The position numbers and the translations under genes are program-made. DNA of 64,000 nucleotides from contig OZ244906.1 in the NCBI GenBank assembly GCA_965221655.1, forward strand, positions 868,001 through 932,000, in the 5' to 3' direction. Below, in pieces: positions 26,069 to 34,179 of this stretch (the stretch's first letter is position 1; each line of letters begins with the position of its first letter). The DNA comes from Bin107 sp965221655 (GTDB taxonomy: Bacteria > UBA8248). The notes under the pieces are model-generated. The model was not told the DNA's origin, did not search any database, and saw only the letters and a list, made by a program, of their open reading frames with translations.

Positions 26069-26428
26069 ATGATGGACGAAAGCCCGAAGGCCGCGCCCGA
26101 GGAGCGCAGGTGGAGCCGCCACCCCACCGTGCGCTTCCTGATCGGGGCGGCCCTCGTGTTCAGCCTCTACTACGGCTACGGCTACGCCACGGCATCCGCA
26201 CGCCTCACCCCGGCTCTGAAGGCGCACATGCAAAACCACACGGGCAGGTTCGACCTGCTGGTCACGACAAAATTCCCGCCCGAGGAATTTCACATACGCA
26301 TCTACCAGCAACTGGGAAGCATGCGCGGGGTAAAAGGGACGACGGCCGAACTCGTATCCGTCACGCCCGCTCACCTCAGGACGCTCTCGCAATACTACTG
26401 GGTGGAAAAAATCGACCTGAAACGCTGA
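26069..26428 (+). CDS. Small single-span membrane protein (119 aa), unknown
   Basis: I do not recognise this protein. It has a charged N-terminus (about 25 residues), one transmembrane helix at roughly 26-45 (FLIGAALVFSLYYGYGYATA), then about 75 soluble residues outside the membrane with FPPEEFHIRIYQQLGSMRGVKG. It starts one base after the permease stop, so it is surely part of the transporter operon. Nothing shows its role; an accessory or regulatory subunit of the importer is an inference. Confidence 0.7.
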   Translation: MMDESPKAAPEERRWSRHPTVRFLIGAALVFSLYYGYGYATASARLTPALKAHMQNHTGRFDLLVTTKFPPEEFHIRIYQQLGSMRGVKGTTAELVSVTPAHLRTLSQYYWVEKIDLKR

Positions 26429-26437
26429 AGTCCGGCC

Positions 26438-26460
26438 TCATCCCTCTCTGGGATGAAACT
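26438..26460 (+). terminator. Possible terminator of the ABC operon
   Basis: TCATCCC (26438-26444) and GGGATGA (26450-26456) form a 7-bp stem with a 5-nt loop, followed by AACTTTT, 9 nt after the last stop. It overlaps the last codons of the convergent cupin gene. Stem strength is modest. Confidence 0.35.
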
Positions 26461-26863
26461 TTTCGAACTCGCCGTGATCCCTGCTGCTTGCGGCCATTTG
26501 GCGAAACAAGTCTTCATAGCCGGGTGGGGAAAAAATCCAGACCAGCTTGAGCGGAACCTCACCCGTGTTCCTGAGGCCATGCGGCACGCCGGCGGGCAGG
26601 AACGCGCTCATGCCCGCCCGGACGGCGAACGTCTCGCCGTCCACCTCCACCTCGGCTTCGCCTTCGTGGAAGAAGAGGATTTCCTCTTCGTGCTCGTGCA
26701 AGTGGCGGGGGATGCCGCCGCCCACGGGGATGTCCTGATTCCCCATGCTGAGGTGGCGTGCGGCCGTGTTGCGCGGATCGACGATGATGCGCCAGCCCCG
26801 GGGCAGTTCCACGTCTTTGATTTCGAGTATCTCGCCGTCGTCCCAGTCGAACACGTACGCCAT
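26438..26863 (-). CDS. Cupin-domain protein
   Basis: A 141-residue single cupin. Metal-ligand candidates of motif 1 are in GGGIPRHLHEHEEEILFFHEGE (H-x-H-x(3)-E type) and motif 2 is AFLPAGVPHGLRNTGE with the second His. Such small cupins are dioxygenases, isomerases or sugar/acid-binding proteins; no substrate can be assigned. ATG at 26861-26863 was chosen; the frame stays open far upstream, but that part is only the LLM gene read out of frame. It lies 35 nt after the LLM oxidoreductase on the same strand. Confidence 0.85.
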   Translation of the reverse strand: MAYVFDWDDGEILEIKDVELPRGWRIIVDPRNTAARHLSMGNQDIPVGGGIPRHLHEHEEEILFFHEGEAEVEVDGETFAVRAGMSAFLPAGVPHGLRNTGEVPLKLVWIFSPPGYEDLFRQMAASSRDHGEFEKFHPREG

Positions 26864-26898
26864 GCGGGCACCCTCCACCAGGTCGAGCCGCGCGCGCC

Positions 26899-27936
26899 TC
26901 AAGCCACCGCGGGCGCGACCTCCTTTGCAAAGCGCTCGAGCATCTTGAGCGATTCTGCGTGCTTCATGCCGTCGCCGTAGACGCCTAGAATCACGTGGTT
27001 CAGGCCGAATGCGTCTCTCAGGCGACGCAGCTCGCGCACGTTCTCCTCCACGGAGCCGATGACGCCGCCTCCGCGCAGAAATTCGCGCACGTCGAGCTTG
27101 TAGCTCCAGTTGCGCTGGAGGTGGCGTCCCTCCTCGGCGACGAAATCCACCTCGTTCACCCGCGCGCGGTATTCGAGATAGGAGGAAAACCCCCGCTCGA
27201 AGGTGTCGATGTAATGTCCCTGCTCCTCGTCTTCGCAGACGTAGAAGCGGTGGGTCATGGTGTAATCGATATCGGAGAGGTCGCCTCCCGCAGCCGCCAG
27301 GGCCTCTTCGTAGAGGCGCATTTTCTCGCGGTAGACTTCCGGCCCCTTGAAGCCCGCAGAGGCCATGATCTTGAACCCGTGCGTCCCCGCAAAGGTGTAG
27401 GTTTCGGGGCTCGTGCCCGCCAGCCAGATGGGCGGTCTGGGCTTTTGAACAGGCTGCGGGAAGATTTGCACGCCCTCGTAATCGTAATGTTTGCCGCGGA
27501 AGGTAACCTCTTCGCCCTCGAGGAGGCGCGCGATGATTTCGACGCCCTCTGTCAGGCGCTTTCTGCTCTCGGAGGGTTTTGCGCCGAACGTCTTGAATTC
27601 CTTGGGCTGCGAACCCCGCCCCACGCCGAGCTCGAGCCTGCCCCCGCTCACCAGGTCGACCATCGCAGCCTGTTCGGCCAGGCGGACCGGATCGTGAAAC
27701 GGGATGATGGATATCGCCGTTCCCAGGCGGATGTTCTTCGTCTTCTGGGAGAGTGCCGCACACCAAAGCAGGGGGTCAGGGCACATGCCCACTTTTGAGA
27801 AGTGATGCTCGGCGAACCAGGCGCAGTAATAGCCGAGTTCATCAGCCGCCTGGCATTGCTCCATCACCCTGGCGTAGGCGTCCGCCTCGGTTTCGCTGCC
27901 CTCGGGGCAGATGACGTAAAAAATCGAGAATTTCAT
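26899..27936 (-). CDS. LLM-class flavin-dependent oxidoreductase (luciferase-like)
   Basis: A 345-residue luciferase-like monooxygenase. Conserved blocks are YYCAWFAEHHF (residues ~36-46), LGTAISIIPFHDPVRLAEQ, GRLELGVGRGSQPKEF and PRPPIWLAGTSPET. These enzymes use FMNH2 from a partner reductase to oxygenate aldehydes, sulfonates or similar compounds. The start ATG at 27934-27936 has GGAGTGTGCC upstream. It forms a two-gene unit with the cupin and is divergent from an SDR gene. The nearby sulfonate-type ABC transporter makes an alkanesulfonate-like substrate thinkable, but SsuD-specific features were not seen. Confidence 0.9.
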   Translation of the reverse strand: MKFSIFYVICPEGSETEADAYARVMEQCQAADELGYYCAWFAEHHFSKVGMCPDPLLWCAALSQKTKNIRLGTAISIIPFHDPVRLAEQAAMVDLVSGGRLELGVGRGSQPKEFKTFGAKPSESRKRLTEGVEIIARLLEGEEVTFRGKHYDYEGVQIFPQPVQKPRPPIWLAGTSPETYTFAGTHGFKIMASAGFKGPEVYREKMRLYEEALAAAGGDLSDIDYTMTHRFYVCEDEEQGHYIDTFERGFSSYLEYRARVNEVDFVAEEGRHLQRNWSYKLDVREFLRGGGVIGSVEENVRELRRLRDAFGLNHVILGVYGDGMKHAESLKMLERFAKEVAPAVA

Positions 27937-28131
27937 TCCGGCACACTCCGTTGGCTTGCCCGGGCCGCGAGGGGCGGCTCGGTCGCAAAGGGTTCTCCCT
28001 CGGTCGGCTTGGCACTGCAGACTAGCACTTCACGCGCGGGCTGAGAAGCATTTCGGCTTGCAGGCGACATTTTTGCGGCGCTCTGCTAGTTTGGCGACAT
28101 GGAGAAAGGAGCCAGGGAAGGAGGAGGCGCA

Positions 28132-28878
28132 ATGCGTTTTACCAACAAAACCCTCATCGTAACGGGCGCAGGCGCGGGCATCGGACGCGCGAGCGCACGC
28201 AGGCTCGCGCGCGAGGGAGCGCGGGTGGTCTGTATGGATTTGGACGAAACGCGCGAGGAAACCGCCGCCCTCCTCAAAGAAGACGGCGGCGAGGCGGCGG
28301 CCATGGCCCTTGACGTCCTGGACCCCGAAGGCGTGAAGAAAGCGTTCGCCGAAGCCATACACACGCACGGGCCCATCAACGGCCTCGTCAACTGCGTAGG
28401 CGGGGGCTTGCCGCTCACAGCGTTCGAAATCGACGAAGCGGCGTTCGATAAAATGTTCGACCTGAACGTCAAGAGCATCTACCGGGCTTGCTGGGCGGTG
28501 CTGCCCCACATGCAGGAGCACAGGCAAGGCAAGATCGTCAACTTCTCCTCGGTGGCGGGGCGTTCGGCCAGCGTCCTCCAGGGACCGCACTATTCGAGTG
28601 CGAAGGCCGCCGTCATCGGCCTGACGCGCCATCTCGCCCGCGAGTTCGGCCCCCACAACGTGAACGTGAACGCCATCGCGCCGGGCGTCATCGGCACCGA
28701 GCGCATTCTCGCGCAGATGAGCGGGGAGCAAAAAAAGAAGGCCGAGGCCGCCACGCCGCTCGGGCGCATCGGCACGCCTGAGGACGTGGCGGGCGTGGTC
28801 GCCTTTTTGGCGTCAGAGGATGCGCGCCACGTAACGGGCGTCACCATCGATGTGAACGGGGGGTTCTTCCTGGCCTGA
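28132..28878 (+). CDS. SDR-family oxidoreductase
   Basis: A 248-residue short-chain dehydrogenase: TGAGAGIGRAS cofactor motif, NCVGGG in place of NNAG, active-site Ser in FSSVAGRSA and catalytic YSSAK, ending VTGVTIDVNGGFF. The ATG at 28132 has GGAGGAGG 5 nt upstream and puts the first beta strand near the N-terminus. An in-frame ATG at 28099 stands 6 nt after a TAGTTT box with GCGACA 17 bp further up, so a leaderless start 11 codons earlier is possible. Substrate unknown. Confidence 0.88.
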   Translation: MRFTNKTLIVTGAGAGIGRASARRLAREGARVVCMDLDETREETAALLKEDGGEAAAMALDVLDPEGVKKAFAEAIHTHGPINGLVNCVGGGLPLTAFEIDEAAFDKMFDLNVKSIYRACWAVLPHMQEHRQGKIVNFSSVAGRSASVLQGPHYSSAKAAVIGLTRHLAREFGPHNVNVNAIAPGVIGTERILAQMSGEQKKKAEAATPLGRIGTPEDVAGVVAFLASEDARHVTGVTIDVNGGFFLA

Positions 28879-29065
28879 GTTTTCGCAAGACAAGGGCAGG
28901 CAAATGCACATCTGCTAACATATTATTTGAATTTAATCTTTCAAGTCGTTCTATACAAAGGAGTTGACCGAGAATTTATTTGTCCGATACGAGAGCGTGA
29001 AACTCCCCCGCCCTCGGTTTCGCCTCCGGGCTGGGCATGATTTTCAAAGCTCCCGCTGCACTCCC

Positions 29066-31189
29066 CTACCCCTCGGGGGATTCCGCCTTCACCGGCGCGG
29101 AAATGCCAAAATCCTTCGGGCGCGTGAGCTGCATGGCGACCGAGGCGAGCATGAGGACGATGCCCGTTCCCTTGATCCACAACCCGTTCCAGAACAGCGC
29201 CACGCCACCCATGCCCATCAGCAGCCGATCCGCCACCGTCAGCACGCGCAGGAAGTAGCCCTCCAGTGCAGATGAGGTGCAGATGAAGCCCAGGGCCGCG
29301 CTCGCCCACACGAGCAGCACCTGATCCCAGGGGCCGTTCATCAGGATCGGTGTGTAGGCCATGAGCAGAGGCACGACGTAAAGCGGCTTCGCCAGCTTCA
29401 AGGCGACGAAGCCGGTGCGCATCGGGTCGCACTGCGCAACGCCCGCCGCGACGAACGCCCCCAGGGCGAAGGGCGGCGTGAGGGCGGCGTCCTGGCTCAG
29501 CCAGAGGATGATCATGTGCGCGGTGAACATGGAGAGGCCGAAATCCATCAACGCAGGCCCGGCCAGAATGGCGATGAGGATGTAGCTCGCCGTGATCGTC
29601 ATCCCCATGCCGAGGATGTAGCTCGCCAGTGCGACCAGGGCCACCGCCAGGAAGAGCATGTTGTTCGAGTAGGAGAGGATGATGGCCGTCATCTTCTGGG
29701 CGAGGTCGGGGTGCGTGACGCCCGTGAGGACGAGTCCCATCACCCCCGCCGTCGCGCCGATGACGAGCGAGTTGACCGAACCGGTGACGAACGCACCGCC
29801 GACTTCGGACATGATGCGCCGCGCCTCCTGGTGCCGCCAGGCCAGGAAGCAGCCTATCAGCACGTAGAGGTAGACGGCGTCGCCGCCGTAGAGGATGCTC
29901 GCCACCAGCACGGCCGCCTCCACCCCCAGCAGATACCAGCATTTTTGCTTGATGGTGCTCACCACCACGGCCGCGACGATGGACCAAAAGCCCGCGAAGA
30001 ACGGCGAGAACTGAAGGATGAGCAGCATGATGAGCAGCGCGACGGGCAGGAGGAGCACTCCGTCTTTTTTGAGCACCCCCCAGAAATCAGGCAACTCTTC
30101 TTTGCCGAGACCCTGGAGGTTGTTTCTGCATGCATAGTAGTGCACCGACATGAAGACCGAGAGGTAATAGAGCAGCGCGGGCACGAGGCTCACGAGCGCT
30201 ACCTTGTAGTAGGGCGTCTCGGTCATCGCGGCGAGGATGAACGCGGCGGACGCCATGATGGGCGGCATCAGGTGTCCGCCGATGCTGGCCACCGCCTCGG
30301 TGGCCGCCGCGTAGGTGGGCCGAAAGCCCCCGCGCTTCATGAGGGGTATGGTAAAGGTTCCGGTGATGACGATGTTCGCCGCCCCGCTTCCCACGATGGA
30401 GCCGACCAGGCCGCTCGACACAACCGCCGCCTTCGCCGCTCCGCCCTTGAAGCGGCCCACGAGCGCGAAGGCCAAATCGACGAACACGTCGCCCACGCGC
30501 GTGGCCTGGAGCAGGGCGCCGAAGATGAGGAAGATGAACACCACCTGTGCGTAGACGCGGGTAATGACCCCGTAGATACCCGACTGGCTGTAGAGATACC
30601 CCATGACGTAGCCGAACTCTGCTCCCTTGTGCGCCAGAAGGCCCGGGAACATCGGCCCCGCCCAGTCGTAGAACAAAAAGACGACGGCGACTATCGGCAG
30701 AATGAGGCCCAGCACGCGGCGGCACGTCTCCCAGACGAGGCACGCTGCCGTGAAGCCGAACACCACGTCGTTCCACTCCACGATGCCCGCGCGCGCACCG
30801 CGGTCGTCGTAGAAGTACATGAACTCGCACATGACGACGACGCTCAGGGCACACCAAAGCAGGTCGAAGCCCGAGGGTCTGTCCTGCGGCGAACGCGCGG
30901 TGCACGGGTAGAGCAGGAAGGTGAGAAACGACGTGAGGCAGATGAACATGGGAAGCGAGTATTGCTCCCCGTAGTAGGGAATATAGGGGAATTCGAGCAC
31001 CGCCAGCTTGAGGCTCCTCGGCCCGAAGAGCGTAAAACTACCGTTCACGGCACCGAAGAGAAAATACGCGGCGAAGATGAAGCCCACGACGCGCATCAGC
31101 CACAACGAGCCACCGCTCAGCGTTCGCGTCCGGGCGAGGCCCGTGCCGAGGACGGCTCCGACCTTATCTATGACGGCACGAAAATCCAA
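29066..31189 (-). CDS. TRAP transporter fused permease (4TM-12TM/DctQM type)
   Basis: About 707 residues, almost wholly hydrophobic, of the fused TRAP permease family. The DctM-like part has GSGAANIVITGTFTIPLMKRGGF and the SIGGHLMPPIMASAAF block. It drives Na+-dependent uptake of the ligand brought by the TAXI receptor encoded just upstream. The probable start is TTG at 31189 with AGGGGAT upstream; no ATG fits, and residues before it are Pro/Arg-rich and unlike the family. The stop is followed by an AT-richer 190-nt region with no gene. Between receptor and permease genes, 143 nt hold two GC hairpins that could lower permease expression relative to receptor. Confidence 0.88.
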   Translation of the reverse strand: MDFRAVIDKVGAVLGTGLARTRTLSGGSLWLMRVVGFIFAAYFLFGAVNGSFTLFGPRSLKLAVLEFPYIPYYGEQYSLPMFICLTSFLTFLLYPCTARSPQDRPSGFDLLWCALSVVVMCEFMYFYDDRGARAGIVEWNDVVFGFTAACLVWETCRRVLGLILPIVAVVFLFYDWAGPMFPGLLAHKGAEFGYVMGYLYSQSGIYGVITRVYAQVVFIFLIFGALLQATRVGDVFVDLAFALVGRFKGGAAKAAVVSSGLVGSIVGSGAANIVITGTFTIPLMKRGGFRPTYAAATEAVASIGGHLMPPIMASAAFILAAMTETPYYKVALVSLVPALLYYLSVFMSVHYYACRNNLQGLGKEELPDFWGVLKKDGVLLLPVALLIMLLILQFSPFFAGFWSIVAAVVVSTIKQKCWYLLGVEAAVLVASILYGGDAVYLYVLIGCFLAWRHQEARRIMSEVGGAFVTGSVNSLVIGATAGVMGLVLTGVTHPDLAQKMTAIILSYSNNMLFLAVALVALASYILGMGMTITASYILIAILAGPALMDFGLSMFTAHMIILWLSQDAALTPPFALGAFVAAGVAQCDPMRTGFVALKLAKPLYVVPLLMAYTPILMNGPWDQVLLVWASAALGFICTSSALEGYFLRVLTVADRLLMGMGGVALFWNGLWIKGTGIVLMLASVAMQLTRPKDFGISAPVKAESPEG

Positions 31190-31332
31190 TGCACGATCCC
31201 CTGGGGCGAGACGGGTTTCGGGAAGAATCGCTCGCGGCGAGCGCTGCGCGCGAACCCGCCCGCCGGGAGGAGGGCGTCTCCCTCCCCCCGGCAGCACGGG
31301 GATGCGTGCGGCTTTCTAGGTTTCGGCGGCTA

Positions 31333-32310
31333 TCAGTTGGGCAGCTTGTAGCCGACTTCCTTCCAGTAGCGCGCGGCGCCCGGATGCACCTTCATGCCGA
31401 TGGCGGCCATCTGATCCAGGCCCGGCGCCATGGCGAAGCCCGACGCCCAGCCCTTGTGCACCTTGAGCAGGAACTCGCGGCCCTTCTTCGAGAAGTTGAT
31501 GCGCGCTACTTCATAGACCACGTCGGCGGGCACGTTGCAGCCCACGATGGTCCACGCAGCGTAGCCGATGGTGGGCACCGGCTTGTCCACGCCGTTATAT
31601 GCACCCGCGATGATGTCGGTCTTGAAGTAGGCCTTGTTGGAATCGAGAAGCCCCTTGCCCACCTTGCCGTCCACGGGCAGCAGGTTGATGGGCGCCGAGG
31701 TCGCCAGCTTGAGCACGGCCGGCGAGGGCACGGGGTTCGGAATAGTGAAGGCGTCGAGGCGGTTGTCCTTCACGGCGTCGGCAGCGACGTTCCAGTTCAG
31801 GTTTTCCTCGCGCACCTTGATGCCCGCGAGCTGGACGACGGTGCGCGTCATGAAGTGCGTGCTGCTGCCCCGCCGCGCGAAGCTCACGCGCTTGCCGTTG
31901 AGCTGCGCGATGGAGGTGATGCCCGAATCCTTGCGCACGGCGATGTGGAACTGCGAGACCGTGCCCGGCCCCAGGCCGCACTGGTTCTTGTAGGGCTTCT
32001 TGAACATCTTCTTGCCCTGAATCGCCAACTGCACGAGGGTGGCCACCCCCAGACCGAATTCGGCCTTGCCGGTCTCGACGAGGCGGATGTCCTCCACCGC
32101 GCCGCGCGTGGTGAGGTTGTTCATCTCCACCGTCTTCGATTCCTTCGATACCAAAGCCGCGAGGCCGCCCCAGATGACGTAGGCGGCGGCGCCGGGACCC
32201 GCGCCTGCTACCGAGGTTTTGATGCGCGCGGCCTCGGCCGAGGCAAAGGACATGCCGACCGCCAGCGTGAACGCGACTGCCGCGACGGCGGCGTTTCTCA
32301 GGCATTTCAT
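31333..32310 (-). CDS. TAXI-family TRAP transporter solute receptor
   Basis: A 325-residue periplasmic receptor with a signal peptide (MKCLRNAAVAAVAFTLAVGM, cleavage near residue 25). TAXI blocks seen are YVIWGGLAALVSKES, VETGKAEFGLGV, NGKRVSFARRGSSTHFM and the C-terminal LKVHKGWASGFAMAP. The ligand is unknown (glutamate/organic acids in characterised members). ATG at 32308-32310 has AAGGAGGAAAG upstream. With the fused permease it makes a complete TRAP system. The 289 nt upstream, up to the amidase stop, hold no gene I can see. Confidence 0.88.
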   Translation of the reverse strand: MKCLRNAAVAAVAFTLAVGMSFASAEAARIKTSVAGAGPGAAAYVIWGGLAALVSKESKTVEMNNLTTRGAVEDIRLVETGKAEFGLGVATLVQLAIQGKKMFKKPYKNQCGLGPGTVSQFHIAVRKDSGITSIAQLNGKRVSFARRGSSTHFMTRTVVQLAGIKVREENLNWNVAADAVKDNRLDAFTIPNPVPSPAVLKLATSAPINLLPVDGKVGKGLLDSNKAYFKTDIIAGAYNGVDKPVPTIGYAAWTIVGCNVPADVVYEVARINFSKKGREFLLKVHKGWASGFAMAPGLDQMAAIGMKVHPGAARYWKEVGYKLPN

Positions 32311-32599
32311 CCGACTTTCCTCCTTGGTGAATGGTGATGCACGGCGACTCCCGCAAGCGGAACGGGAATCAGGAATCATTCTCCTCACGAAACGCGCGAC
32401 TTCGAAATACGCTTCGATGCAACTGCCGCCCGGGGCGCCGGAAGGATACACTCCTTCATATACTTCTCTCTCGCCCATCCCCGCCAATGCGTAGACGACT
32501 TCGGATACCGGTGTGCAGGAATCTTAAACCATCTCCGAGGGGAGAAGCAACAAAGACCGCTTGCGCCGCGACGAAACCGGGTGCGCCTGAAAGTCGGCC

Positions 32600-33961
32600 T
32601 CAGCCTTGTTCTACCTCCGGGAATTCACAGACCCAACCCATCTGTGCCTCGCACCAGCGGGCGGCGGCCAGCAGGCCCGCCTCGCCGAAGCGGCGCCCAC
32701 CCAACTGGATGCCGATGGGCAGTCCGTTCTCGTCCCGCCCCACGGGCAGGGTGAGCGCGGGAAACCCGATTTGCGTGAAGGGTTCGTTGAACAGGGCGTT
32801 TCCCGTCGACTCCTCGATCGGGGGAGGCGGCGCTACGTGCGCGGGAAGTATGGCGACGTCGAACGCGCGCAAGATGCGCTCCATCTTCTCGGTGAAGCGC
32901 GCGCGAAAGCGCAGGGCGTTCACGTAGTGGACCCCGGGGGTCATGAGGCCGGTGCTGATGTTCTTGCGAATTTCGGGAGCGTAGGCATCCTGGTTCTCGG
33001 TGAAGCGCGCACCGTGGTAGGAGGCCACCTCCACCCGCATGATGATGCGGTGGGCCGCGTGCATCTCCTCAACGTCCACGGGCAGACGCTCCTCGTGCAC
33101 CTCCACGCCCTCTTCTTTGAGGCGCGCGACGCACTCCTCGACGCGCCCGGCCACCTCCGGACTGGCGAGGGGGAGAAAATCGCGCTGGAAGAAACACGCG
33201 CGGGCGGGCATCTGCGGTGCGGATGCCGCCGCGTAGTCAGGTACGGCTGCGTCTGGGGCCGTTACGTCGCGTCCGTCGGACCCCGATGCCACCGTGAGCA
33301 CGCGCGCGGCGTCCTCCGCGCATCTTGTGATGACGCCTACGTGGTCCAGGTTCCACGACACCGTAATCAACCCGGTTCTGGGTATGCGCCCGTAGGTGGG
33401 CTTGAAGCCCACCACGCCGCAAAAGGCCGAAGGCCTGAGTGTGGAGCCGCCCGTTTGGCTGCCGATGGCGGCGGGAACCATGCCCGCGGCCACTGCTGCC
33501 GCCGAACCGCTGCTCGAACCGCCGGGGCTGCGGGCGAGGTTCCAGGGGTTGCGCGTCACCGAGGGGTCGGAGGTGGCGAACTGTGTGGTAACCGCCTTGC
33601 CGAGAATGACCGCGCCCGCGTCCCTCAGGCGTGCGACGTGGGTGGCGTCGCTCTCGGGAACCTCGCCCCGAAGCAGCGGCGAGCCCGCCTCGCGCGGCAA
33701 CCCCGCCACGTCCACGATGTCCTTGAAGCCCACGGCACAACCGGCGAGAGGCCCGCTGCCCGCTCCGTGCGCGCGGCGTTCGTCCACCGCCTGCGCCTGC
33801 GCCATCGCCCCCTCGGCGTCCACGTGCGCCCACGCGCGCACCTTGCCCTCGACGGCGTCGATTCTCTCAAGCAACGCGCGCGTCCACGCAGAAGCCGTCA
33901 AATCGCCTTTTGCCATTCGCTCCAAGCCCTCGGTGAGACTCAGCCGCCAGAGTTCGCTCAT
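32600..33961 (-). CDS. Amidase (amidase-signature family)
   Basis: A 453-residue amidase-signature hydrolase. The Ser-cisSer-Lys triad is visible: Lys in CAVGFKDIVDVAG (~81), cis-Ser in RSPGGSSSGSAAAVAAG and nucleophile Ser in GSQTGGSTLRPSAFCG. It should hydrolyse a small amide, such as a carbamoyl or ureido compound; the substrate is not evident. It is the last gene of a tight minus-strand operon with fdrA, a UbiX-like gene and two small genes (19 nt after the preceding one), which suggests a role in amide or ureide catabolism. Confidence 0.92.
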   Translation of the reverse strand: MSELWRLSLTEGLERMAKGDLTASAWTRALLERIDAVEGKVRAWAHVDAEGAMAQAQAVDERRAHGAGSGPLAGCAVGFKDIVDVAGLPREAGSPLLRGEVPESDATHVARLRDAGAVILGKAVTTQFATSDPSVTRNPWNLARSPGGSSSGSAAAVAAGMVPAAIGSQTGGSTLRPSAFCGVVGFKPTYGRIPRTGLITVSWNLDHVGVITRCAEDAARVLTVASGSDGRDVTAPDAAVPDYAAASAPQMPARACFFQRDFLPLASPEVAGRVEECVARLKEEGVEVHEERLPVDVEEMHAAHRIIMRVEVASYHGARFTENQDAYAPEIRKNISTGLMTPGVHYVNALRFRARFTEKMERILRAFDVAILPAHVAPPPPIEESTGNALFNEPFTQIGFPALTLPVGRDENGLPIGIQLGGRRFGEAGLLAAARWCEAQMGWVCEFPEVEQG

Positions 33962-33980
33962 CGTACGTCACCGCCGTGTT

Positions 33981-34157
33981 TCATCCGTCCAGCTCCTTCA
34001 GTTTTTCGAGCAGTCCAAGCAGGCGCGCCTTGCCTCCCGCCGGGGGCCGCCAGCGCACGCGGGTAACGGGCACGTCCTGACGCTCGAGTTCTTCTGCGAA
34101 CAAGTCCAGCCCCAGGTTCACGACCCGAAGCGGCGTGGCGCGCAAATCCCGCGTCAT
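33981..34157 (-). CDS. 58-aa protein resembling the N-terminal motif of DUF1116/YlbE proteins
   Basis: A very small protein with the segment LRVVNLGLDLFAEELERQDV followed by VRWRPPAGG. This resembles the opening of YlbE/YahG-type DUF1116 proteins, which are encoded beside fdrA in enterobacteria (VINVGLxxFAxxL...VxWRPPAGG). Here only that piece exists, as a stand-alone gene. ATG at 34155-34157 has GAGGTAGGCGA upstream. It lies 22 nt after fdrA and 19 nt before the amidase. It could be a small subunit of the FdrA complex; this is inference from context. Confidence 0.7.
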   Translation of the reverse strand: MTRDLRATPLRVVNLGLDLFAEELERQDVPVTRVRWRPPAGGKARLLGLLEKLKELDG

Positions 34158-34179
34158 TCGCCTACCTCCCCAAAACCTC

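Noticed and set aside
26864..27766. N-terminal extension of the cupin into the LLM gene region
   Set aside because: The extension is the LLM oxidoreductase read in a wrong frame; the cupin has a proper ATG at 26863.
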